Positions 49,101 through 60,700 of a stretch of 64,000 nt of DNA are shown here, piece by piece. The notes under the pieces are model-generated. The model saw only the letters and a list, made by a program, of their open reading frames with translations. It was not told the origin of the DNA and searched no databases. Made by a program: the position numbers and the translations under genes. Location: positions 14,033,019 to 14,097,018 of the forward strand of contig CM049306.1 in NCBI GenBank assembly GCA_026874595.1, in the 5' to 3' direction. The number at the start of each line of letters is the position of its first letter. Position 1 is the first letter of the stretch. This DNA is from Sipunculus nudus. Taxonomy: Eukaryota > Annelida > Sipuncula > Golfingiida > Sipunculidae.

Positions 49101-52100
49101 CCCCCCCCCCTTGGAGAATGAGTAGCTTGAAGAGAGGAACGAACAGAAAGCACGAACAGGGCAAAAGTGAGCCCCGTAAAGGTACTGGCTGTGAGGGAGG
49201 GCCGGAACGAGCCAGGTTAACGGAGGAGCATCGAACGACAGTACATCTGAAAAAGTCAGTAGGGAAATGTAAGGTGGCCGAAGCAACGTCTGCCGCAATG
49301 GAGTGGAAATGGCGAGTCGGCCACTAGGGCAGGAAGCTCAGAGCAGTGACCAGCAGAAGTAATAGCAAGGAGGAAAACCGATATCCGAGACAAATGCAGA
49401 AGATGTGCCGAACGCAGAGGCTCAGAAGGGGTTCGCGGAGGTGATGTAAGACAACGTCCAGGCACCAGGAAGGCGCGACATAGCGAGGACGAGACGCGCG
49501 GGCATGTACCCCCTGGAGAAAATCCGTCACCAACTGACGATGAAGGACACGATCGTGACCGAGCGGACGGAGCACGGACAGCAGGGCGGCTCGATAGCCA
49601 TGCAGAGATGGATAGGATAAATGATTATCCTGCAGTAAAAACATGAAAAATCCAAAAACCGCCGCAAGCGACGGAACGAAAGGAGAGATACCGCGGGAAG
49701 ACGCCCAACCGGTGAAGTGACGCCACCTGGATTCAGAGATGCGGCCGAAGCACAGCGACGGGGAGCCAAGGCAAGGAGAGCAGCTGGACTGGAAATGCCC
49801 TGATCCATGAGGAGTCCGAGGAGAGTACGCATGCGCACAGAGGGCATGACCGAAAGGGGCGACAGGCTCGGGGGATCGATGGGAGATCGATCTGGAGCGG
49901 TAGAAGAAGCGGGGGCCGAGAGAGAAGCGAGCGCCACAGAGGAAACCAGGGAGCCGCAGGATGAAACGGCAGGATGAGAAGTATAGCTGTCTGGTCCGCG
50001 CGGGAAAAGCGGAGAAGGACATGGGGATGATAGGAGGCACTGGAAACGCCAAGAGAAACATGTGAGACCACATGGACGGCAGGGTGTCGGGGAGACAGTT
50101 GTGAGGGTGACAGAGACACGTTCCGGTAGGCTCGAGAACGGGGGGGGGGGGGGGACGGAAAATTGCACAGATCAAATTCCCCAGGCGAGTGAAAATACTC
50201 CGAACAACCGGGAGCGGAAGGTGCACCGGTGGAGGAGATGCAGGGCGACGGGAAAGGGCGTCGGCAAGAATGTTCGACACGCCCGGAAGATGCGACGCAC
50301 AAATCGAGGCCCGGAGAGAGAGGCATAGATCAAACAAAAGGGAGGTCTTCGGCATCAGTGAGAGAGACCGAGGACCGCCCTGCCGGTGGAAATACACCAC
50401 GACTGTGGTGCTGTCGGACCGGACGAGAATGTGACGGCCGATCAAGCAGGGGGACCAGCGGGAGATCTCGCGACGGACGGCATGCAGTTCCAGGAGACTG
50501 ATATGCAGCAGACGTTCCGAGGGGGACCATATCCCCGAGGCGCGGAGAACGGCCATATGGGCACCCCAACCGAGGAGAGATGTGTCCGGACAATCGATCC
50601 CCTGAGAGAAAGGAACTTCCTGAAGGAGAAATGGAAGGTCCAGTCAGGGGCGAAGGGGCCGCCACGTACATGGATACGGGAGGACCGCAGGACGAACCTA
50701 ACGGGGAGGGAGAAGGCCGTGAGCGCGCAGGAGAGACTGAAACGGACAGAGATACAACCGACCGAACGGAACGAATCGGCGGCCCAGGTGAGAGTGCCAT
50801 GAAGAGAAGCAGCGGCACGAGAATCAAAACGGCGAGACGCAAGAAAGGAACGAAACTGCATCCTGAGCTTGAGAGCAAATGCGCGCGGGAGAGACGCAGT
50901 CCCTGACGCAAAATCTCGAGTCACACCAAGAAACCGTAAGGACGGGTGGGAGGGAGCAGGGACCTCATGGTATAGACAAGAAAGCCAAGGGTCCTGAGTT
51001 ATCGAGAACTGGGGAGCGGTGCGCCAGTAAGAGAGAGCGATCGGCCGCATGGAGAAGCCAAACGTCAAGGAAAGGGAGCACAGACAGGTCCTGGGAGCGG
51101 AGGTAACGAGCGACCGTGTGGACGACTTCACTATTATCAGCAGCGGAAAAGTCCAGGGCCCACATTGATCCTGAACGGAAGGGCACGTAATAAAGACACG
51201 TGACAATAAGCATCCGTAAGGTCGAAGTTAGAACGCCCAATCCCTCCGACAGATAATGCTGAGAACCTCAGGAATATGGAACAGGTGAAAGGGCGGCGAG
51301 TTAATGACCGAAAAGAGATGCTTGAGATCAATAATCGGCGCCCCCGTCGTGCGGTTGCGTTGCCAGCAAAAGACGAGAGGAAAATCCCCGGGTGGAAGGG
51401 GGAACCTCGAGAATCGCCCTCAGGTCAAGCAGAGACAGAATGGCCTCCGCCAACGCGAGACGGTTGATCTGATCGGTGTAAGGCGGAGGGTAGAACAGTT
51501 GCAGGGTGACGGGAGGATCGTGCAAAACGTAAAACGGAACCAGAACGTGATTGAGCTGAGAATTAAACGATGTGAAGTTATGCTCGCCCAAGCGGGAAAA
51601 TAGGGCGCTTAGACGAGCGCCAACTGGACCGAATGAGTCATTACTGGGGCGAACCTCGGCGCGAGGAACGACCGTGAAAGGCTGGGCATGACTGGTATGG
51701 CCGGAAGGACGGGACGGGGGCCCAACGAGCCGATGAGAGGGCCATACAGGAAGGCCGCGACAGCGGAATGTGGTAAGACAGGCGCGGAGGAGGAGTGGCC
51801 GAACGGGAGCTGGCGGGCCAGTCCGAACGATCCAATGCACAGGCTAAGAGGGGCTTAAGGTGGCCGCCAAACAGAAGATACCCTGGAAAAAGGGGAGCGT
51901 AAAGCTCAGCCAAATCAGCCGGAGTTTGGGATTCAAGATACGTAATGAAAGGAGACAGGCCGAGAGGTGCAGGAAAATACAATTTCTACAATACGCCTAG
52001 TAACCTGCAGGTGTTCAGCACAGTCACGGGCTGATGCGTGACAGATAGCATGGAGTTTGGCAGATCCGGGGAGACAGCGAGGAGGTTAGTGTAAATCAGC

Positions 52101-54639
52101 CTGGTCTCCAGACTTACGGGCGCCTAAGGAACGGCCACATGATCCGAAAAGGGATCAAACGATCAAAACAGGACTCCCGGTACCCTCGGGAGGTCCAGAG
52201 GTTGCCAGGGGACCACGCTGTATGAGACCAGGGCGGTACCGGGGCCCTGGTAGTGGTCGAGATCGCTGAAAGTTCAACCATATTAACAGGGAACGCCAGA
52301 CACACCGACGGGTGTGGAGGAAGGCGAATGACAGGCGGCCGGATTCAAAAAGAACCGGCCGCCGACGCCGTGGAAGTCCGAGGCTGTAAACGACGGAACT
52401 TCGGACCATCAGGTTGCGTCTCCTTCGTGGAGGTAGCAACGAGGTCCAGCAGCGCAGAGGTGCGTGTACGCCAAGCCTGGCGTTGCTGCGCGATCGCCGA
52501 CAACTGATATTTTGCCAGAGTAGGATCGGGCGTGAGAGGACAGGGACGCTGGAGAACCCCTGGAAGGGGGATCCAGGGAAACCCGTGGAGCAGGAACTAC
52601 CGGAGGCTGGAAAAAAGTTGCCGCGGTCAGCCAGCAGCAGGACTGAACCGAGAAGCCACAGGAACCGGGTCCGCACGCGGAACAGCAGCCGTAGTCTGAA
52701 ACAAAGCGGTGGCCGGCCGGCCAAGGATCGCAGAGCAGCCCGCCGGAGCAGCAGGAATCACAGGAAGCGAAGGCGGCTGAAAGAAAGGGGAATGACCTAC
52801 CTCAGCTCTATGAAGTCCCGAGGAAGCCAGCGGGACAGCAACAGCCGGCTCCGGAAACAAAGAAGGAAGCCGGCGGGGGGCCGGCGGGGAGGGCAGCGGG
52901 CTAAGGCCGAGAACCGGGTAGGAGAGGCAATCGGGCGAACGGACGCGGGTCTAGACGAATCTTCTAGATCCAACACCATGGAAGAGCAAAAACGTGAGAG
53001 TTTACTCAAAATGGTATAAGCGGACTGGGGCCGAATGTGATGAAATAATAGGAAAAATATATAGCGGTAGAACTACGGGGAAGTAACTTCAAAGGTTAAT
53101 TTGGATGGGGAACGTAATCCACCCATGGTAGGATCCCCCCCCCCCCCCCCCCCCCCCCCCCCGTGGGAACAATGGGACCAGAGAAGGTCACCATGTACGG
53201 TGTACAACCGGGGAATGGGACCAAGCATGGAACATGGCCCAGCTGTCAGACGACCATGGCTGACAAAAGAGGCAGGGATCTGCAGGGCCCTGGCAGATGT
53301 CATTGTGTGAACAGCAGGTGAAACAAGTGTGGTGAGAATCCCAAGTGGGGATTAATTAACCACAAGAAGAACAGTAAGGGGCACCATGGCGGGAAGGGAA
53401 AAGAATCACTACTTACAATTCAGTTCGCAAACCCGACTGTACAAACCAAAACAGTGGATGAATCACGCAGAGCGTGATCACACGTCCATCATGGCTGATG
53501 CCAGAAGAAAAATGTGATTACAGGAAACGGAAGTGTGACCTAGATACACGGGAACGAGGCGGGATGGGTGATAATAGGCCCAATAAGGGAAAATTTTCGG
53601 TTGGCTTACTCTGGCGTATAAACTTTAACAGAGAAAATTCTCATTAATACAGAAACAGCTCACAATTATGTTTACGTAATAAAACTGAAGTTAAAAGCAT
53701 TCATCCCTGATACATTCCCTGTCATCTCTAAAAGCAAAGGATGGTGAAAATGTTCAAAAAGTTTATAAATTGAATGTTAACTTCTCAGTAGATCCATGAC
53801 AGAAGGCATGCTGATACTCTTGAGCATATAAAGTTATATGCATATCATACAGACACAAAACAAGAAATGGCACACTTCAATTTACCAGTTGAAAAAACAG
53901 TCTTAATCAATTTTCAATAACCACAAACTGAGGGTAAAATAAAATAGATTCAGTTTGAAAAGAAAGAGCTGCCTCACCTCACGTTTATTCAACATCTTAA
54001 CATATTTAGACACCAACTCTTCACCCTTCACACGCCCCTCTTTTGTCTGGACCTCCCAGCCTGATTTGAATAAAACACAGTTAACATATTATTTAGTAAT
54101 GACATGGTAAAAGAAAATTTAGTAAAATTCTTACTTTAATATCAAATCATTGTTCAACTTTTAAAATTCTACTTACTCTAAAGTACAGTGGCCCTTTGAG
54201 ATGAGGCCAATTTCTGTTCAAAAACTGATACGTCTTATTAACTGAATTTTAATTATCAACATACATGGATGAACCATTACCTTTTGCTCTGTATGTATGA
54301 CAGTTGTATCCATAATTACCACATTAAAGCTTTGAGATATTTTGTTTTCATCAACTTAACACAGGACCGAATTATAAAAACTTACAATCATACAACTGCA
54401 AATCTCTCAAACCTTAAACTAGGAACCTGTGGTTTATGATGCACAGCTGAAGGATAATTTTATTAAATCATATAACAGAAGATTTGGTTTCTTTTTGGAA
54501 CTATAGAATTTAAAATGTATTGCATATGCAATTCTGCTATTTACATGAAATATGGCCTCACAGTTAGGGACTTGATCATATACCAGTTTAAAAATGTGGT
54601 TAACCTGTCCAATGTATCATTACAGTATATATAAATATA

Positions 54640-54690
<51 letters not shown>

Positions 54691-54709
54691 TTCTATCTAT
54701 CTACCTGTA

Positions 54710-54775
<66 letters not shown>

Positions 54776-57700
54776 TAGATATATATATGTATGTATGTAT
54801 GTATTTAAATATATAGAATATTATATTATATTATGCATATATTTTCACAGGTCTATATATAGCTGTATATTTTATACATGGTTTAATAAATAAGGGTCAT
54901 TTAAGCTGAAAGAGCAAAAGGCTTTCAAGAACCTGATATGATTGAAAAAAAGTACAAATTCGCACACCAGGTATGTTAAATATACATGAAAGATAGTGTT
55001 TTCACCCTTCAATATTATGGTATCTGACAATATTTTGATATAAAATTATTTGCTCTCTCAAGAACACACTACCAAACGAGGAGAAGAAACACAGATAAAA
55101 CACAAGTTTGAAACTGGAACAAGGCCTACAGGCCTAATGCGAACCTGTGCAAAGTTTGGGAGTATGAATGGAGGTTTGATATTGATCCTCTTAAGTCCTG
55201 CATATCTACCTTAGTCATTATGATTTCAGCAAAATGGACTTTTCCGACCTGCAAGTTTCAAACTAGGACATTTTAAAACTAGAATATGGGTAGTCGACAA
55301 GCGACTATGTGTATCTGCAGAAATCAGAGAGGGACGGGTGAAGTGAGGCATGGATTAAGTGGCAAAGGGAATAGAGTGAGGTGTGTTGCATATTAGCATG
55401 GATATCTGCAGAGTAAACATGAATGTAGGTGGTGCCACCTGTCATAAAATCAAGAAAATTGTCCAGGATATATAAACCTGCAAAATTTCAGGTGGATAAG
55501 TCAAACCACTGCTGAGATATGAGTGATCTTATTCCAAGGCAGATGAACAGATGGACGCTGTGCATCAGTGGTTGCAGGTGGCGCCTATGATGAAGAGCTA
55601 TGTGAGATCTATACACAAGCAAAATTTTGGCCTAATCGGTCAAACGGTTCCCGAGATATGAGCTTGGATGTCTGCAGCGTAAACATGAATGAAGGTGGCG
55701 GCACCTGTCATAAAATCAAGAAAGCTGTCTAGGATGTATAAACCTGCAAAATTTTAGGCAGATATATCAAACCACTACTGAGATATGAGTGATTTTATCC
55801 CATGGCAGACAAACAGATGGACGCTGTGCAAAAATTTTTGCAGGTTGCGCCACCAGTTATGCGTATGATAAAGAGCTATGTGAGACCTATACACATGCAA
55901 AATTTTGGCCTAATCGGTCAAACGGTTCCCGATATATGAGCTTGGATATCTGCAGCGTAAACATGAATGAAGGTGGCGCCACCTGTCATAAAATCAAGAA
56001 AGCTGTCTAGAATGTATATATTCTTATAAAACTGGCAGAACCGTACCACAGAATAATTCTTGTAAAGTTAAAACAAATCAGCTTAACAGTTTCTTAAAAA
56101 AACAGTGTATAAGCTAGAAGAGTCTAAACTTACATTTTTGCTTGTTAAAAACAGATCAATGTAGGTGGCGCCACCAACACCGCAACTTCAAATATGACTC
56201 ATGTGACAAACATTGGCATAAAATTTGGTGATGACAGCTCCAGCTGTTTCTGAGATTTTAAGTTTAGCATGCTTTTTCGCACAGATGACTAAGTTCAACT
56301 TCCTGTAACTCAGTCAAAAATCATCGAACTGAAACTATTCGAATAAACTTGGGAGAGATTGTTCCAAGGATCATTTCTGTGAAATATTGGACAATTTGGC
56401 TGGACAGTTTCAGAGAAGAAGATTTTTAAAGGTTTTTAAGCTTTTTCTCTGTAAAATCTAATTTAATGCAGATACCCAATATTAAGCTCCAGGGCACCAA
56501 GTTTCACATGTGACTAATTCTTACATATAATTTGGAGCTGCTAGCTCCGACGGTTTCTGACTTACAGCCATGGATGGCGGAAAGCCAGCCCTGGACGGCT
56601 GATGGTGGACGGCAGACGATGGACGGATGACGCTGCGCCATCCCATAAGCACACAGGTTCGCTAAAAATCTTGATCTGTGGAGTTGCACTGGTAAGGCAC
56701 CAGATTGCGTGATCCCTATGTTTATGTTTTGTGCCACTGAATTATTCAAGGTCAAACCCACTGTCATAGTAAAGGTCACAACCCCAATTTAATCAGGAAA
56801 CATCAAATGATTCATATCCACACAGGTGCGCAATATGAAAGAAACCCATGCTTTAACTAGAATATGGGTAGTCGACAAGCGACTACGTGTATCCGCCAAA
56901 ATCAGAGTGGAATGGGTGTAGTGAGGCATGGTTGAGTGTCAAGGGGAAATAGAGTGAGGTGTGTTGCATATTAGCATGGATGTCTGCAGCTGAAATGTGT
57001 ATGTAGGTGGCGCCACCTGCCAAAAAATTGAGAAAGCTAACCAAGATGTATAAACACGCAAAATTTAAGGCAGATAAGTCAAACCACTTCTGAGATATGA
57101 GTGATTTTAGCCCACGGCAGACAAACAGATGGCCGCTGTGCAAAACTGGTTGCAGGTGGCCCCTCCAGTTTTGTGTATGATAAAGAGCTATGTGAGATCT
57201 ATACACATGTAAAATTTTGGCCTAATCGGTCAAACGGTTCCCAATATATGAGCTTGGATGTCTGCAGTGTAAACTAGAATGTAGGTGGCACCACATGTCA
57301 TAAAATCAAGAAAGCTGTCCAGGTAGAACTTGCAAAATTTTAGGCAGATATGTCAAAAGACTGCTTAGTTATGAGTGATTTTATCCCAGGGCAAACAAAC
57401 AGATGGACGCTGTGCAAAAATTGTTGCAGGTGGCGCCACCAGTTTTGAGTATGATAAAGAGCTATGTGAGATCTATACACATGCAAAACTTGGGCCCAAT
57501 CAATCAAACGGTTCCCGAGATATGAGCTTTGATGTCTGCAGCGTGAACGTGAATGTAGGTGGCCCCACCTGTTATAAAATCAAGATAGCTATCCAGGATA
57601 TATACGCATGCCGAATTTCAAGTGAATTAGTTAAACCACTGCAGAAATATGAGTGATTTTAACCCAAGGCAGATGAACAGATGGACACTGTGCAAACATG

Positions 57701-60700
57701 GTTGTGTTTGTTATAAAGGTATCCAAGGGCTACATTTGTACAAATTTTTTTTCCTGATCGATCAAACATATGTGGGTTTATGTATGGACACATACGCGCA
57801 AATAGACACTAGGCAGAGAGGAAAGGTCAGAGGTCAATGCAAATTGGTTAGGCACCAGTTCACATGTGACCCGATAATTGGTGTAAGTTTCAGAAAAATC
57901 TGTCCAGTAGTCTTAGAGGAGTTCTCCGGAAACGAACGAGGCTGCGGCGGCGGCGGAACAGAGTCAAAAACATAGTCTCCGAAAAACTTTGTTTTGGCGG
58001 ATACAATTTGATTGCTCACACTGTTCTCAAGTTACAGTGATTGGATTTTAAATGGCACAAAACAGCAAAAGGATCACAGGTGGCACCACTGGTCTTCCAT
58101 AGATGACAAAGCTATCCAATGTCTCATTTTCAGAACAAACCATCAAGCCCACCTTTTTATATATGGTGATATGTATGTTTTTTATGACATTTCTGGGGTG
58201 CACATGCCTCATAACTCACAAAATATAGCCTACTGTAATAGGTCACAGTGATATAATTTCACATTTACCAGCAGATCTTTTTTGAAATTCTGAGGCTGCA
58301 CAGGTACATGAGCCCTTACAGTTATGGTTGTGCCCTGCTAACAAAAACACGACCCAATGGCCGGATGGATGACAGGCAAAGCGCCATTGCTACACTTCAT
58401 TTAAATGAGTTCAAAATTCAATTATAATCAAATAGATCTCACTGTCTCTGGTGGGCATTGTTGGCAGTTCCATGGCATGTACTAAAATCACTCGGTGCCC
58501 AGGCTGATGTGTATGGTTTAAGTACCCTGAAATAAACAAGTATGAGATATTTTTCTGCAGATTTTAACCAATGGTCTTTTCTGTTATGAGTTAAGATCCT
58601 GTATTAAACAACGGACTCATTGGTCACAGCGCTCAGCTGAAGTGTGAAATTTTAGCAAATGCAAAATATACTGATTTCTATTGTAATGATTTTTCATATA
58701 TATAAGCATATGAGAAGCTAAGAGGAATTGGCCCTCCTACTTGGTTATAGTAAAGTTTTGAATAATACACTGACAAGACTGTCATGAAGAAATAGAATAG
58801 TCCAGTCCATGAAATAATTTTGACCTAATTGTTGCTTCTGACAGAGAAATCAAACGTTCCCGCTTTGTATCGCACTTAGTATCGGTACCGCCATCTTGCT
58901 GCAACTCATATAACTAATTTACCACAATCTGACCCTCTTATTTCATGGACTGGTAATCTTGGCCGGTTCCCTAACGGTGAGAGCCACACATCACCGCCTC
59001 GCTGAACTAAGGTCTTTTCCAGTGACGTCAGCAGTGGTCTTTCCAAGAATCTTTTTCAAAACCAACATGGTTCATTCAGTCATCGCCTATTCCAGGCTTC
59101 CAATTGGCTACTCATATTCCCATTTAATTTGTCTTTATATTTTAGACTGTCTCTTATGCTGAGTTTGGCGAGACTTTAAAACACTATAACCCTCAGCCTC
59201 AGTGTTAACGTTTATTGGACCACAACTCTTGACAGTAGGCCTAACAAACTCTGGCTCAGCCAATCAGCGTGAGATATTCAAGTGCACACGCGATGAGCGC
59301 AATCAAAATGTACTGGCTGACTGAAAAGATCACGATTCGCAGGTCCCAATTTGACAGTTAATACATGGGCCCAGACAAATGCTGCCAGCTGCTCTTGTCA
59401 TCTCGGTAGATGGAATTTTACTGGACCTGTCGGTAGAAAATTGAGGCAATAGTGGCTACAATATGCACTTACATTTGGCCTATGGACCTTAATATTCATT
59501 CAGCAAAGATATATCATAGGACACTAAGGTCCATGTGTGGAATACCTGAATACATGACTTCAGTGCGAATGTTACCAAGCGGGTTGAGCTGTTGGACCGC
59601 TGCTGGCATTCTCATAGCAACTATGCCATTCACATGAGGCGTGACGGCCTGATATGCAAATACAGGGGAATCGACAGGTCCTCAGAGAGCCTTGTGAAGC
59701 CTTTATATGCAAATATCAGGGATTCACCACACAAACTTTACAGGGCTTTAGTGATAAGAGCTGGCACTGAGTTAAGTCTATTGGTCTATGGAACCACGTT
59801 TTATTTTAAGCATTTTATTAGTAAACGCAAATACTAAAGCCCAGGCTAGGCTAATGAAGAAGAACAGTAAAAGTTTTGAGATATTGTGATGCATATGGAA
59901 AAATTTACAGATGGACAGGCAAGTGGACAGAATGAACTGATACCTTTATTTCATTTTTAGGGGATTAATGCATTAAAGTTTATATTAAACCCTATTTTTT
60001 TAGCATATCCACTTTTTTAATTAATAGTTTTTATCATATTTTATTTGTTTAAATTTACAAGTTTTTTTATAAATTCGAATAAACAAATCTGAAAATATAA
60101 GTTAAAATATCAGAACTGTAAGTTGCAATCATTATTTTTCCAGAGTTTAGCTCACATCCGGTCATATTATACATAAATGTATATTTTATCATTTTTAAAT
60201 CACAAATGTTTAAACAGAGGGCAGAGGGGAAGCCTGCCAGTAGTGGCCGTGCTGAGCCAAGGCAAGCTGCCTGGAGTGGGTTAAATAACACAGGTGATGG
60301 CTGTACTAGTTGGGCTTGATGTAAACAACACTTGACATGGTGTGTGAAAACTTAAATAAAAGCTGCTCTTTTAAATCAATAGTACTTACAGGAAAAAAAG
60401 TGCCATGGTCAAAGTTGGGCAAAATTTAAGGTATTGATTTTTTTATTTTTGCTAATAGCTTCTGTATTTTGCAAAATTGAGATCTACTTTTGGGTAAATA
60501 ATTCAATCTTGATTAAATAATTATAATATATACTCCTGAAAAAAAAGTATCCAGCTTCATCAGTTCTAATGATAGGTGAGTAAATGTATTTCTTGATTTT
60601 TACAAGTGCATTTGGTTTGTGGTCCATAATTTCAACACATTACGTAATACTGATCTAATTTTTGGTATGTACACAGAAAATGTATAGGAGAATGTGCATT

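Larger units (their letters stand above)
48270..53683 (-). mobile_element. DIRS-like tyrosine-recombinase retrotransposon
   Basis: The 5414-bp element is bounded by inverted terminal repeats (48270-48470 and 53512-53683). It has an internal complementary region at 48515-48630 and the DIRS order on the minus strand: gag-like region, RT, RNase H, tyrosine recombinase. The base composition is strikingly GC-richer than the host DNA. Both outer ends carry AAA, and the flanks show no target duplication, as expected for recombinase-mediated circular insertion. Pol is split over several frames and has damaged catalytic residues, so this copy is probably dead. It lies in USP intron 3 in the same orientation as that gene. 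Confidence 0.92.

Noticed and set aside
50386-50802. Plus-strand frames across 50-53 kb (up to 201 aa)
   Set aside because: They are antisense shadows of the GC-rich DIRS coding region; RT, RNase H and recombinase motifs lie only on the minus strand.
54594-54893. 99-aa frame rich in Ile and Tyr
   Set aside because: It is encoded by the (TA)n microsatellite.
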